A DNA stretch of 64,000 nt from Hydrangea macrophylla. Lineage: Eukaryota > Streptophyta > Magnoliopsida > Cornales > Hydrangeaceae. The position numbers and the translations under genes were made by a program. The number at the start of each line of letters is the position of its first letter. Positions within the stretch are counted from its first letter, which is position 1. Below, in pieces: positions 1 to 11,053 of the stretch. The stretch is from NCBI GenBank assembly GCA_033977485.1, contig CM066987.1, positions 83,943,588 through 84,007,587 on the forward strand, written 5' to 3'. Below the pieces are notes generated by a model. It saw nothing but the letters and a program-made list of their open reading frames with translations. It was not told the DNA's origin and did no database searches.

Positions 1-381
1 CTCCTTTCCCAGACGGACTCTTGTTTCCAAAAAACTCTCAGAGATAACGTCATCATGCCAGCTGTGAATAACAACGCCCTGTCCTTCGTCAATCGACCTC
101 TCCCTGTTGGATGAATCGGGCTCATGACTTCTTCCATGTCCGATCATATTTCTTCAACTTCTTATAATCAATCGGACACACTCTTCCTTTTCGTGATGTC
201 CGATTAGTTATAACGTTGCTTTACTTTTCCATCGGGCTCTCCTCATCTCCCAACAGTTGTTCCCCCCATCGGGCTTACCTCTTGAGTCCGATGAGTCATC
301 ACTACTTGCCCCAGCGTCTCCTTCACCCAACTTCAACTCCACTCGGGCTCAAAAATCAATGACGGTTTTTGGGTGCAAACA
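1..381 (-). repeat. T1 3' LTR (partial, cut by window start)
   Basis: Identical over its whole visible length to the right LTR, with a constant offset of 11758. It ends GGGTGCAAACA, the inverted counterpart of the TGTTTGC start at 11078. Only the U3 part (in minus-strand sense) is inside the window. Confidence 0.95.
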
Positions 382-397
382 ATTGCCCCCCAAAAGG
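382..397 (-). other. T1 polypurine tract
   Basis: Directly inside the 3' LTR the minus strand reads CCTTTTGGGGGGCAAT. A G6 run next to the LTR is where plus-strand DNA synthesis is primed in LTR retrotransposons. The position fits the element's minus orientation. Confidence 0.75.
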
Positions 398-537
398 TCA
401 TATCAAACGTCCCGCCTGGATTGATGTGACGTTTTGAATTTCAAATATGCCACGCGTCAAGCACGCAGCTAACGTCAAGTTATGGAGAATCCCACCAGTC
501 ACCCTACTTTTAATGCGCCATGATTACGGCATCGGGA

Positions 538-547
538 TATTTAAATA
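538..547 (+). promoter_or_regulatory. Candidate TATA box of the T1 antisense gene
   Basis: TATTTAAATA lies 121 bases upstream of the ATG at 668, inside T1 but outside the LTR. It is followed by a pyrimidine-rich leader (about 570-667), as in plant 5' UTRs. The antisense gene therefore seems to have its own promoter rather than using the LTR. This is inference from position and composition. Confidence 0.55.
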
Positions 548-667
548 TCACCCAACGTCCGAAAACTCCTCACACATTCACATTTTACTCTCCAGACTTC
601 AAGCAAAATACAGAGCTTCTCACTCTTATCTTCATCTTCTCCGGCGACCTTTCTTCCTTCCATAGTC

Positions 668-3600
668 ATGGCTCCCAAAACCGCTCCGGCCACCTCCAAA
701 GGAAAAAAGTCTTTCGCAGACGCTCCACCGCCACAAAATCGCTGCAGGGAGGTTAGGGCTTTAGCTAAAGCTCACGCCGCTGACATAACCACTGAATACC
801 TCACCCCCTACAGCTCCTCCGACGGTTCTCCCATCGCACCAGGCCTAGGCGCGGCGTTTCTGGGCCACCCTCCGGCAGCTTTTCTTCCTTTCTTTCCTCC
901 GGTAGAAAACGAAACGTTCCTACAAGTCCCTGCTCATTGGGCGAAGGTCCAGACTGCAAACCAACCAATTAGAGGATGGCCTACCCCCGCCGCTGACTGG
1001 GACAAGTGGGTAACTAGGGTTTCGGCCTCTAAGGCCGCTATCTGGAAGCAAACGGGCATCTATGATGCAATCATGCTCAGCCGGTCTCGCATTGAAATAG
1101 ACCGGCCTCTTCTTCTGTCTGCTCTACTCTTCTGGTCCTCGTCTTGCAATGGCTTTCTTTTCCGTTGCGGACCAATGGCTCCCACCGTCAAAGACATTAG
1201 CTACCTGCTCGGCCTTCATCCCCACGGCCCAGAAATCATTCCCGGTCTTGACGTTGGAACGGCCAGCTTTGCCTATCCACAACAGGAAATTGTCCGGGAC
1301 GGGGCCGTTTCTCACAGGCCGATCACGACCTTTGGAGGTTTCCTTGCTGCCTGCATCGGGGCAGATGATACGGCGGTGTCCGATGCAGAACACACTGCCT
1401 TCCTCATTTATTGGCTCAACAAATATCTCTTCTGTTCGGCCTCCCAAGCCATTACCAAAGAATATACAACCGTAGCCCTAGCTCTCGCATCGGGGAAACC
1501 CTTAGCCATGGCTACGCTGGTTTGGGCACATCTGGTCCGAGGCACAACAGATTTTGTTCACTCGGGCTTCGGCGCTGGTGGAAGCCCGATGTGGGTGCTC
1601 CAATTGTGGCTCTATTCCTACTTTCCTGAATTCCAACCCACCATCAGCCAATTGGCCGATGTGCCTATCTCGGCCGTTCAGTTTATGAACGTAGCTCCCT
1701 CTTCACACTCTTTTGAAGAGTGTTTTACCTTCTTTTACCAGGGTTGCTCCCCTCGGGACGTCAATCTCTTCACCCCATTCTTTTCCCTTCAATTCTCTTC
1801 TTTTCTCCAGCTCTCCAATAACCCTTCAAACTGGGGACCGGGCACCCAGTCTACTTACAATGAAATTTTTTCTAGCTACTTAGTAGCTAGAGACATTATC
1901 TTTAGCCCAAGCATCCCCTCGGCCAACAATAAATGCGGGGCCGAGTACTACTTTGCTCCTATATATGCCCGCCAATTTGGGCTTACTCAGCTCGTGCCCG
2001 TTCCTCCTGGTATCACCGTCAACGTTGACTGGGTTGAACGTGGCCTTATTGTTAACGACGGGCAGGTGAAAAAGATAACAGAGAGGTCAGCCCGGCTCAA
2101 AGCCGCTTTCAACTTTACACCCTTCTCTGCCCGGCCAGTAGTATCAGAAGAGTTCACCCAGTGGTGGGGTGAACGGGCTCGAAGCATATTTTCATGCACC
2201 GCTGCTGAGGCCCTGGTGCCTTTTACTGCAACATCAGCCATGGTGGCCGATGTCCCTGTACCGGCAGCAGCTCCAACCCGGCGCAAACAAGTCGCCAAGA
2301 GACCGGCTCGCAAACCAACCTCGGGCAAAGGTCCATCTCAAAAGAAACAAAAAACAACGGCCTCTGTTCAGGTTTGCTCTTCCCTCTGCTTTGTTGATTA
2401 AGCCCGAATTCCTTTCATTCAGTATTAATCATTCTGTTCTGTCTTTGCAGCTTGCTGACGAGGACTCGGGAGAGGATCCACTTCCAAACCTTGCTCAGAC
2501 TCTTCCCCCAACTCTCCCTACATCACCGGCCTCTGCAACGGCCTATCTAGAGCGAGTGGCCTTCGGGTGATGCCACTTCACGTCGTGCCTCCTCTAACTC
2601 CTTCAAGCGGAGACGGAGACGAAGACCTTGCTCATACCGGCCAAGTCCCTGAGCAAGTTGTTCTTTCTTCCAGCACTGAGGGTGAGGCCGGTGCTGAACC
2701 TACCACAGAGGCCGCTGGGGAGGAAGTAACTCAAGCCGTCCCTTCTGAAAACGAAACTCCAACCGGACAAGGGGACCCTACCACCGCCATCAGCTCTCCT
2801 GCTCCCATCATACCAGGACCGGTGGTGGCCGAGGTCACTCCTCCTGAAGCGTCTGCCGTCGAGGTCGGTGATGATAATTCGGGCTCTGTCCCTGAAACAG
2901 AAGCCCCACAGACGACAATAGCCTCGATGAGTCCGGACGTGGGAACCGGCCTCCCTTCTTCTTCTCAAACATCTTCTCAACCAAGCGAGGCCGATATTTG
3001 TGAAACAATCTTGGCCTCGCTTCGTCCTCACACCCAGGTATTGCTGTGTTACTTTGCGTTAATTCGTATGATTCTAAAAACAACACCTGACTGCATTCTC
3101 CTGAACAGGCCGATCCTTCAGACCCAGTGCCCGTTATTCCCTTCAATGACTTCTTCTTGGGCCTGGACCTAGGAGCTTTTGACCTCGGCCCCCTGGAGCC
3201 CGAAGCGGTTTCTCCTTCCCTTCTGCAACAATCCAAGGACTTACTCCTCGGACTGGCGGACCAAGAATTTTCCAACCTTCCTGCCACTGCTGACATTGAC
3301 TCTGCCTTGAACACTCTCATGGCCGATCCTTCCCTTTCTGACGGGCAACTATCCTTACTGTTGGAGATAAAAGAGAGACTTCCCAGTGCCCGTCTCATGG
3401 ACAGATCGGCCTCGAAAATTCAAGCTGATGCAGAACTGCACCTAGGCTCCCGGCAGAAGGCATTAAATTTCTTGGAAGGGGCCAAAGCCAAATTTGAAGC
3501 GGGGAAGGCCTCTCGGGCTCAGGTTCTAGCAAGGGATACTTGGCTGCGGGACCGTATTGCTGCATTAAAAGCTCAACTTGCCCAATGTGAGGCCGATGTC

Positions 3601-3810
3601 ATCACCAACAGCGCCGCTCTTGAAAAAATTGACGAAGCCCTTTCTTCGCTAGGCGGTGACGCTCAGAAGTGCAGTGATCAGTTACAAGCCAGCGTCCCCA
3701 TATCCCGGGCTTGGGCCCAAAAGCTGGAAAAAGCCAAGCGAGATCGGTCTGGAGCCATCAAGACATGGGAAGACTTGAAGGCTAAACTTAGGAGTTTTGG
3801 GTCGGCCTAG
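668..3810 (+). CDS. Antisense PMD-domain protein gene of T1 (three exons, one apparent frame break)
   Basis: Exon 1 (668-2371) encodes a plant mobile domain (PMD, the MAIN/MAIL-type 'aminotransferase-like' family), at about residues 85-440. Signature pieces are LLLSALLFWSSSCNGFLF and VKDISYLLGLHPHGPEI. It ends in a lysine/arginine-rich nuclear-localisation-like stretch (KQVAKRPARKP, KKQK). Two introns with GT-AG ends and phase 0 (2372-2450, 3038-3108) join exon 1 to an acidic, Pro/Ser/Thr-rich middle exon and a last exon (3109-3810). The last exon has a heptad-like Leu/Ala/Lys region, probably a coiled coil. Within exon 2, the frame entered at 2451 stops at 2568-2570. The frame that continues to 3037 is open from 2459, so one base shift or an unseen splice is needed. 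The gene runs opposite to gag-pol and sits between integrase and the 3' LTR. PMD genes are known passengers in Tat elements. Their role in transposition is not established. Confidence 0.8.
2372..2450 (+). other. Intron 1 of the antisense PMD gene
   Basis: GTTTGC...TTTGCAG, 79 bp, phase 0, between the basic tail of exon 1 and an acidic stretch starting LADEDSGEDP. Without splicing, translation stops at 2401. The pyrimidine-rich acceptor TTCTGTCTTTGCAG is strong. Confidence 0.7.
3038..3108 (+). other. Intron 2 of the antisense PMD gene
   Basis: GTATTG...CTGAACAG, 71 bp, phase 0. It joins the frame ending LRPHTQ to the frame starting ADPSDPVPVI. Unspliced, the upstream frame stops at about 3172. 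Both neighbouring exons keep long open frames that meet exactly at these sites. Confidence 0.75.
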
Positions 3811-3919
3811 AGACCGACTCCTGTTTATATATACTTTGTAAATTTTTTTTTTTTTTTTATTATTACTTTGTAAGTAAACTGTGCTCAGCCTATCAATACA
3901 AAATCCCTGTTCACCTAAA

Positions 3920-5520
3920 TCATTCGGGCTCCGGCTCATAATTTATCAGCTGATCATACTCCAACCCAGGATTAGGTTTATAATCTAGATCAATGGTCTC
4001 CCATAACGTTGGATAATAAGACTTTAAATACTGACCATTGATTAATCGGACATGGATAGTCCCATCTAAATCACGAAGCCGGTAAGCACCTCCTCTTTTA
4101 ACTTGGTGAACGATGAACGGGCCTTCCCAATTGACCGACCATTTACCGTATCGATTATCCTTATCTCCAATAGGTACACGGCCTTCCACACCAAATCATC
4201 GGTGCAAAAAGATTTCTCTCTCACCCTTTTATTGTAAGCTCGGGTGGCCTGTTGTTTTTGTACTTTTAATGCATCCAAGGCCATTAGCCTCATTTCATCA
4301 AGCCCTTCCAACTCAGCTACCATAGCCTCCGTATACTCAGCGGGCTCTAGTTGATTCTGTAAAGCCTTTCTGGCCGATCGGACTGTGACTTCCATAGGTA
4401 ACATCGCGTCATGCCCGTAGGTCAGCATGAACGGTGTAACCCCAGTACTTGATCTCTTTGACGTCCGATAGGCCCATAATGCTTCGGACAAAAGCTTGTC
4501 CCATTCCCTAGGATTCTCCACGATCATCTTTTCAATGATCCCCTTAAGGATCTTGTTAGTAGACTCGGCCTGACCATTAGCCTGTGCATAATAGGGTGTA
4601 GAATTAAGAATCTTGATTCCCCTACTTTCTGCAAAGGCGGAGGTCTCCGACCCTGTAAACACAGATCCTTGATCGGCCGTGATTGTTTCTGGAAGGCCGA
4701 ACCTATGGATAATGTGTTCTTCAATGAATTTTATGACGGTGGCTTGTGTCACCGTTCTACAAGGTATGGCCTCGGCCCACTTGGTAAAGTAGTCCGTAGC
4801 CACTATTATGAAACAATGCTGGCCGGATGATGGCGGTAAGACTTTGCCAATCAAATCCATCGCCCATCCCCTAAATGGCCATGGTTTGATTATAGGTTGC
4901 AATACTTTGGCCGGCACATGTTGAATCAGACCATGCTTTTGACAAGGTTGACAACCCTTGGCATAGCTGATGCAGTCTTTCAACATGCCAGGCCAATAAT
5001 AATTATACCTCCTTAATAGCCACTTCATCTTGGTGCCGGCTTGATGTGCTCCACATATCCCTTCGTGTACTTCGGCCATAACCTGCATGGCCTGCTTCTT
5101 CCCCAGACACCTCAGGACCACGTCGTCACCGATCGGTTTCTTGAATAATTCCCCATCTAGTACCACGAATCGGACTGCAAACAACCTGACTCTTCGGTCT
5201 ACTCTGACATTTGGGTGATTCAGGTATTCAATAATAGGAACTCTCCAATCGCTATCCTCCATCAGGACCGAATTGGTAGTAGCGTACCAACCCCTCTTTG
5301 CAACGGACGGTAATGACCGGACATTGACCGTGATGAGTTGGTCTTCTGCACTCTTCTGGGAGGGTGAGGCCGATCCTGTCTTTGCCAACTTATCGGCCTC
5401 AGTATTGGTTGTTCTTGGGATATAGCTCACACTAATGTCATCAAATGCTTCCATGAGCTGAGTAGCAACTGCATGGAACGGGCATAACTCCCAACTTCTT
5501 ATCTGAAACTCTCCAGCAAT
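3920..5520 (-). CDS. T1 integrase (frameshifted C-terminus)
   Basis: This continues the RT frame after the TAG at 5521-5523, through the end of the second RNase H and into integrase. Counting from the Met at 5454, the zinc-binding H2C2 residues are near 130, 137, 168 and 171 (VHEGICGAH...CQPCQ). The catalytic triad is D200 (WAMDLIGK), D261 (ITADQGSVF) and E297 (ANGQAESTN). Integrase inserts the cDNA copy into host DNA. Near 4190 (after DDLVW) the frame shifts by one base. The proper tail, with WEGPFIVHQV and the region typical of the integrase C-terminus, continues in another frame to 3920. A one-base loss explains this. No chromodomain is visible, as expected for Tat elements. Confidence 0.88.
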
Positions 5521-7623
5521 CTATCCGATCACCAAACCTGAGTCGCCTTTTATATGCACAGATGATGCCCCCATTTCGAGGAGTATTTCTAATCCGATTA
5601 TAAGTGCTTCGTACTCGGCCTGATTGTTAGTGCATTTGAAGTTGAGCCGAAAAGACATTTTCGTCTTTTTGTACTTGGGTGATACAATCACCACTCCTGC
5701 CCCAGCACCTTCTGCGTTTTTGGACCCGTCAAAGATTAAAGTCCATGGGACTAAGGATGTGCTCAGAACTTTGGGTGTTGGAGGCAGTGTTCCCAAATCA
5801 GCAGGATCTGGGTGATCGGCCAAGAAATTGGCTATGGCCTGGCCTTTTACCGATTGCTGTGAACGGTATTGGATGGCAAACTCCATCAAGGCCAAGGTCC
5901 ATTTCCCAATTCGGCCTCTCATGATTGGTCTTGATAGCATGTATTTTATCACATCCGTTTGACATATTATATAAGTGGAAACAGGAAGCATATATGTTCT
6001 TAACTTCTGTGAAGAAAAATACAAAGCCAAGCATAACTTCTCAATCGGCGCATAATGCTGCTCGATTGGAGTCAAAATTCTACTTAAGTAATAAACGGCT
6101 TGCTCGTTACCTTGCTCATTATCTTGAGCTAGCATACTACCTATAGAGCAATCAGAAGCCGATATATACAATTTTAAATACCTACCCTTTTTTGGTGGCA
6201 TTAACACTGGAGGCATTGACAGATACTGTTTGATTCCTTCAAAGGCTTGTTGATAGCTGTCTTCCCACTTGAAGTCTTCATCGGTCTTGATCTTCAATAG
6301 TGGGGTCCATATTTGGGTCTTCCCTGCACAGTTTGATATGAATCTTCTTAAGAAATTGATTTGCCCGAGCAGTCTCTGGAGTTCCTTCTTATTAGCAGGC
6401 GGTTTTGCTGCTTGGATAGCCCGAGCCTTATTTTTATCAATCTCTATCGCCCTTTGATGTACCAGGAAACCTAAGAAATTTCCTGCTGTAACACCGAATG
6501 CACATTTGAGAGGGTTCATTTTTAATCCGTGAGCCCGCATTCTTTCAAACGCCTTTTCCAAATCTCTCAAATGATCGGTGTAATTCCCTGACTTTACCAC
6601 TACATCATCTATGTAAACTTCCATGAACTGCCCGATCATGTCATGGAAGATTGAATTCATTGCCCGCTGATAAGTGGCTCCAGCGTTCTTGAGTCCGAAA
6701 GGCATGACAACCCACTCAAAGGTTCCAATTGCCCCCGGGCACCGAAAAGCAATCTTCGGGACATCCTCTTCGGCGATGTAAATCTGGTTATACCCCGAAT
6801 GCCCGTCCATAAATGACAGAATTTTGTGTTTAGCGGCCGAATCGATTAACTGATCGGCCATAGGCATGGGATACTCATCTTTTGGGGTAGCTAAGTTTAA
6901 ATTCTTGAAGTCTATGCAAACCCTTAGCTTCCCATTCTTCTTCACTACTGGCACTACATTCGAGACCCATTCGACATATCGGGCTGTCGGAATGAAGCCA
7001 GCGTTCAGTAATCGTTCGATCTCTTCTTTCACCTTCAATGTCACTTCTGGTGACATACGCCGAGGCAGCTGTTTGAATGGCCTGAACCCCGATTTAATTG
7101 GCAATCGGTGTTCCACCAGTTCCCTTGACAGACCAGGCATCTCGTCATATTCCCAAGCAAAACAATCCTTATATTTATGCAGGAGTGCAATCATGTCGGC
7201 CTGACCCTGAGGATCCAACATCTGACTCACATAGGTAGGCTTGTGCTCTCCTTCTTCGCCTAAGTTGACTTCCAAGAGAGGGTCCTGGACATCGGCCTTA
7301 AGATCATCCAGCTTAGCAGTGGCCGTTTCCAACTCATGTATCTGAATCTCTTCTTCCTTCGGGGCTTCTTCTTCGTAAATGCAATCAGCCAGATTGATCG
7401 TTCCGTCAGTAGGGCCGATTTCCAATCTTCGGTCGGCCAAGAATGCACACCATCTGGCCATGCTGGCTCTTAAGGCCAGCAGCTTCCGTTCTTCAATTGT
7501 TGGAATCTCCATGGACGTCTTCTTGTTCAACGATCTCGATCGGCCTTGATTCTTCTGTCCGACTGAGATTATGGAAATACGCCTTGATGTCCGACGAACT
7601 TCCTTTAAGGAAGGTCGCCGCAT
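5521..7623 (-). CDS. T1 reverse transcriptase plus dual RNase H (ends at an in-frame TAG)
   Basis: The RT spans about residues 185-390 of this 700-codon frame (VCIDFKNLNLATPKDEYP, SFMDGHSGYNQI, VVMPFGLKNAGATYQ) with the catalytic YIDD at 337-340. A gypsy-type RNase H follows at about 480-605. Its first Asp appears replaced (LYISASDCSIG). A second, archaeal-type RNase H starts at about 628 with IFDGS, NNQAEYEALI and KGDSGLVIG, which hold the active-site Asp/Glu/Asp. Having both is the hallmark of the Tat lineage. The frame ends at TAG (5521-5523), but the same frame continues IAGEF and on into integrase, so a CAG-to-TAG change is likely. The enzyme copies element RNA to DNA and removes the RNA strand. 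Confidence 0.92.
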   Translation of the reverse strand: MRRPSLKEVRRTSRRISIISVGQKNQGRSRSLNKKTSMEIPTIEERKLLALRASMARWCAFLADRRLEIGPTDGTINLADCIYEEEAPKEEEIQIHELETATAKLDDLKADVQDPLLEVNLGEEGEHKPTYVSQMLDPQGQADMIALLHKYKDCFAWEYDEMPGLSRELVEHRLPIKSGFRPFKQLPRRMSPEVTLKVKEEIERLLNAGFIPTARYVEWVSNVVPVVKKNGKLRVCIDFKNLNLATPKDEYPMPMADQLIDSAAKHKILSFMDGHSGYNQIYIAEEDVPKIAFRCPGAIGTFEWVVMPFGLKNAGATYQRAMNSIFHDMIGQFMEVYIDDVVVKSGNYTDHLRDLEKAFERMRAHGLKMNPLKCAFGVTAGNFLGFLVHQRAIEIDKNKARAIQAAKPPANKKELQRLLGQINFLRRFISNCAGKTQIWTPLLKIKTDEDFKWEDSYQQAFEGIKQYLSMPPVLMPPKKGRYLKLYISASDCSIGSMLAQDNEQGNEQAVYYLSRILTPIEQHYAPIEKLCLALYFSSQKLRTYMLPVSTYIICQTDVIKYMLSRPIMRGRIGKWTLALMEFAIQYRSQQSVKGQAIANFLADHPDPADLGTLPPTPKVLSTSLVPWTLIFDGSKNAEGAGAGVVIVSPKYKKTKMSFRLNFKCTNNQAEYEALIIGLEILLEMGASSVHIKGDSGLVIG

Positions 7624-8782
7624 TTGGCCTTCCCAATTTGTTACACCCCAACAACTTCACTGGCCCGATGTCATCTTCATATAAGACTGCATCGGCCGTC
7701 TGTACCCGGGCTACAAAAGGCTTGGTGTCTACCCCCACTACTTCCACCTCATCTCCTCTCCAGAAAATTAACAACTGATGAAGGGTGGATGGAATACAAT
7801 AGTTTGGATGTATCCAATCCCGGCCTAATAAAGCATTATAGGCCGCTGAAGTTTCCACGATGAAAAACGCAGTCATGACCGTTTTGCTGCCAACGGTCAG
7901 TTCCAAGGGTAGAATCCCCTTCGTCCTTGAAGGTGCCCCCGTGAAGCTTTGGACATTCATTTCTGTCGGAATCAGCTCCGACTCCGATTTCTGCAAGATC
8001 CTTAACATGATTTGGGGCATGATGTTGATAGTAGACCCCCCATCAACAAGAATCATGTTTATCGGGACGCCCTCTATGTGCCCTTTTACATACAATGGCT
8101 TTAGATGTTGGGACATCTGGTGTGTGGGCTTTTCGAACACTACTTTAACTGGTCCGGTCTTCACTCCTTCCTCAGTTTGTTGTTCCTTCGGCCTTAAGAT
8201 AGTAATCTTTGGCCGATCGGTCTGCCCATCGGTAGCGTCCACACTTTTGCTAGTGGCTTCCACCACTTTAGGCTTAACGACCTCTCCCCCGTTCCAAAAG
8301 TTTTCCATCACGGCCGAGTCCTTAGCTGAGCCTTCAACCACATCCCCTTCCATGGCCGATGGTTGATCCGGCTTGGCCATGAAAGACATGGGTAGCGTAA
8401 ACACCATGTTAGAAGACAGGCCTACTGGAATTGTCCCGAATTGGATTGGCGAAAAACTAGAATCCGACCCATCTCCATCGGACTCAATCATCTTGTCCAC
8501 CGTACCTGTCCCCTTTTCCTGTGAACTTTCTTGTCGGACTCTCTCCTTCCGAGGCTCGGTGGGAGCAATCGGACCCCCTACCTGATTCTTCAACAACTGG
8601 CGTTCCCGCTCGGCCTGTCGCATTCTCTGATATCTTCTTTTCTGGGACTTGCTATATTGCGGCCGTGCTGGGAACTTGGAGTGTTCAGCTCTATGCCATT
8701 TTTGATCTTCTACCCTAGGCGGTAGCACCATCCTCGGGCTCCTTCCAGAAATTGTTGCTTGCATCTGAGGCCTTGGAATCAC
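7493..8782 (-). CDS. T1 aspartic protease region
   Basis: A 429-codon frame opening without an ATG (first codon GTG), directly overlapping the gag stop in the -1 frame. The C-terminal half holds a retropepsin-like fold. The catalytic motif is VDGGS at 247-250 in MILVDGGSTINIMP, and the flap/second motif is in YNALLGRDWIHPN. DGGS in place of the usual D[ST]GS is frequent in Tat elements. The N-terminal half is basic (KRRYQRMRQAERERQ) and could be the end of gag. The frame runs past the start of the RT frame (7623) and stops at 7493, so one base shift separates it from RT. The product would cut the Gag-Pol polyprotein. Confidence 0.82.
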   Translation of the reverse strand: MIPRPQMQATISGRSPRMVLPPRVEDQKWHRAEHSKFPARPQYSKSQKRRYQRMRQAERERQLLKNQVGGPIAPTEPRKERVRQESSQEKGTGTVDKMIESDGDGSDSSFSPIQFGTIPVGLSSNMVFTLPMSFMAKPDQPSAMEGDVVEGSAKDSAVMENFWNGGEVVKPKVVEATSKSVDATDGQTDRPKITILRPKEQQTEEGVKTGPVKVVFEKPTHQMSQHLKPLYVKGHIEGVPINMILVDGGSTINIMPQIMLRILQKSESELIPTEMNVQSFTGAPSRTKGILPLELTVGSKTVMTAFFIVETSAAYNALLGRDWIHPNYCIPSTLHQLLIFWRGDEVEVVGVDTKPFVARVQTADAVLYEDDIGPVKLLGCNKLGRPNAATFLKGSSSDIKAYFHNLSRTEESRPIEIVEQEDVHGDSNN

Positions 8783-11040
8783 TTGGGAACTACTTTCCCC
8801 CAGTCGGCCGTATTTTCACTGGCCGACTTGGTGTCCCAACGGATGTTTTGCACGCCACTCGGGCTTGGCCTGGCTTGCCACGGTAACGACAATCTTTCAT
8901 GTACGGGCCTTCTCAGGCTTGAGTCCCGATGTTCATAGCTTCTTGGCCTCTTACTCGGGCTCGAGACTTCCTTCTTGATGTCAGCCTTGCACCTCGGGCA
9001 AAGGCCTTGTTCGATGAATTCCAGCTGTCGCCGTAGATCGGCTATCAGATTATCCGTGCTAGATTTGGCCGTCTCTTCGTCAGCTTTCTGTACTTCTATT
9101 TTGCGTTCTTGGTGACTCTTTCGGAGATCATGTATTGTAACCTTCGGCCCATTGATGGCCGAAGTAGCAATTTGTTTACCCTCCCTTTGTGTTGGCACAA
9201 ATTCCTCGTCAGATAAGTCAATCTTCAGTCTCGGCCTTGACAGCCTAGTTAAGTCGGGCATCACCATGTTTGTGCCCGTAATCTGAGGAAAAGGATTTGC
9301 ATCGATCCCCATTGCTTTGTCCGAGAATTTGAAGACCCCCTTCTCGACGTTTTCCTGTATAAAGTTGCGAAAAACAACACAATTGTTAGTAGCGTGCTTC
9401 CAAGAATTGTGCCATTTACAATATTCTTTATTTTTTATGTCATCGGCCTTTGGGATCCGATGACCTTCACTTAGCTTGATCACTTTATCGGCCAACAGGG
9501 CATCGAATATTTGATCAGCCATTGTTATATCGAAAGTATAGTTTTTCCCCGCCTCGAACGCCATCTTCTTTGCAGCAGCGTTATTATTAACAGGCTTGTT
9601 CAAGGCGTTGCATACGATTGGCCGTTTGCAAATTAATTCGGCCATATCGCATTCTGTTTCAAGGTCACACTCTGCCAAGTGGACCTCGTAATTGGGGTCT
9701 TTGTAATATGTTCCCTTGGAAGAGTTCTTCTTCTCCTGCTCATCCAAGAGAATACGTTCGTAGCGACCCGCCCGTGTGGCAAGCTCGAACAGATCACGGA
9801 AGTCAGTTCCTTCAAACCTCTTGCGAAGCTCAAAGGACATGCCCCCCATGGCCATCTTTTCATACTCCTCCTCGGGCAACACTGTCTTGCAGCGGTATTT
9901 TGCCTTTCGGAAACGGGCTATGTATGTTTCCACGGTCTCCCCCACCAGTTGCATCATTCGCGACAAATCTGCCAATGATGTCTCGGGCTCAGTCCTATAG
10001 AACTGTCCGTGAAACAACTCCTCCATCCCTTGCCAAGTTAACACCGAATTGGCTGGGAGGTTGACGTACCACAAAAACGCCATGCCCGTTAGCGAATTTG
10101 GGAATAGTCTTAACTTCAATGGGTCACTGTGACCCACATGGCCGCATTGAACAATAAAACGGCCAATGTGCTCAACTGAGGACTGTTCACTCTCTCCTGA
10201 GAATAGAGTGAAATTCGGTACCTTATACCCCTGAGGAAATATGACTCGGTCAATCTCCGGCGAGTACGGCCGTCTGTAAGTCGGCCTTTCCAGTCTCCGC
10301 ATAAACGGGCCATACTCCTCGTGTATGGCCGCTACCAGTTCTTCCCTATTGATGGGTTGAACTACGGGCTGAACATTCCTTATCGGGGGTATCAACGGCG
10401 GCGGTCCGTTCTGTTGGTTATTCTGGACCTGATGGGTCCAAAACCCACCGTTGTTCCTCTGCCCCCCATGGCCATTCCCTTGGGGCTGTGTGTGGCCGAC
10501 TGAACTTTCAGTCTGGCCGGCAGATCCTCCAAACCCTGGTGTCGCCGATCCGTTGGGATCGGTGACCACCACACTGCCAGCGATGCCGGTCTGTGACTCA
10601 GATTGCTTTCCTGAGCCATTTCCGTCTCTTAGGTTCGGACAGACATATGGTGGGCTCTTCGGCTTATCGGACTCCAGCGAAGTACCCGAGCCCGAACCGT
10701 TGACCTGTTCTCCTCTAGATCCGGCCTTATAGGTTTCAATCAACTTTCCGATTGTTTCTGTCAGTCGGTCCAACTTCACGTGAGTGGTCCTGGTTTCATG
10801 GATCAGATCAGCCTGACTTTTATGGATATCGGTCGTTTGCTGCATGACCGATTTGAGGTTGCCCATAGAACCTATGAGCGCGTTGTACTCCTGCCACATG
10901 GGCTCTACGTTGGCCCTCATGGCTTCCGAGATGGCTTCTAACGTGATACTACCGTCCTGTGGAGAATGGCCGGTGCTCTCCTCCGTGGGCGGATCCATAT
11001 GCTGATCGTCCTTTGTCGTCTTATCTCTCTTCGAAGGCAT
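8779..11040 (-). CDS. T1 Gag polyprotein
   Basis: 753 codons from an ATG about 38 bases inside the 5' LTR, stopping at TGA 8779-8781. The middle carries a retrotransposon gag (capsid) domain: VPNFTLFSGE, LFPNSLTGMAFLWY, LTWQGMEELF, VETYIARFR. A knuckle-like motif CKWHNSWKHATNNC (Cys/His spaced unlike the usual CCHC) and a CPRC pair lie further C-terminal. The N-terminus is Gln/Ser/Gly-rich. Gag forms the particle that packages the element RNA. The product is large for a Ty3/gypsy Gag but fits Tat elements. The protease frame overlaps its stop by four bases. Confidence 0.88.
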   Translation of the reverse strand: MPSKRDKTTKDDQHMDPPTEESTGHSPQDGSITLEAISEAMRANVEPMWQEYNALIGSMGNLKSVMQQTTDIHKSQADLIHETRTTHVKLDRLTETIGKLIETYKAGSRGEQVNGSGSGTSLESDKPKSPPYVCPNLRDGNGSGKQSESQTGIAGSVVVTDPNGSATPGFGGSAGQTESSVGHTQPQGNGHGGQRNNGGFWTHQVQNNQQNGPPPLIPPIRNVQPVVQPINREELVAAIHEEYGPFMRRLERPTYRRPYSPEIDRVIFPQGYKVPNFTLFSGESEQSSVEHIGRFIVQCGHVGHSDPLKLRLFPNSLTGMAFLWYVNLPANSVLTWQGMEELFHGQFYRTEPETSLADLSRMMQLVGETVETYIARFRKAKYRCKTVLPEEEYEKMAMGGMSFELRKRFEGTDFRDLFELATRAGRYERILLDEQEKKNSSKGTYYKDPNYEVHLAECDLETECDMAELICKRPIVCNALNKPVNNNAAAKKMAFEAGKNYTFDITMADQIFDALLADKVIKLSEGHRIPKADDIKNKEYCKWHNSWKHATNNCVVFRNFIQENVEKGVFKFSDKAMGIDANPFPQITGTNMVMPDLTRLSRPRLKIDLSDEEFVPTQREGKQIATSAINGPKVTIHDLRKSHQERKIEVQKADEETAKSSTDNLIADLRRQLEFIEQGLCPRCKADIKKEVSSPSKRPRSYEHRDSSLRRPVHERLSLPWQARPSPSGVQNIRWDTKSASENTADWGKVVPK

Positions 11041-11053
11041 GATTTGACACTGT

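Noticed and set aside
1124..1629. Alternative frames inside PMD exon 1
   Set aside because: They overlap the long frame carrying the recognised domain and have no domain of their own.
2603..3398. Minus-strand ORFs within the PMD gene
   Set aside because: Opposite-strand shadows of a GC-rich coding region. The plus-strand frames have the domain, splice sites and composition of a gene.
8779..8810. Canonical -1 ribosomal slippery heptamer at the gag/protease join
   Set aside because: The bases (GGGGGAAAG, then GTTCCCAAG) do not fit X-XXY-YYZ in the gag frame, so programmed -1 shifting cannot be claimed from sequence.
9618..10732. Plus-strand ORFs opposite T1 gag
   Set aside because: Shadows of gag. 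Repeated Pro/Ser stretches come from reading codons of Gln/Gly-rich Gag backwards.
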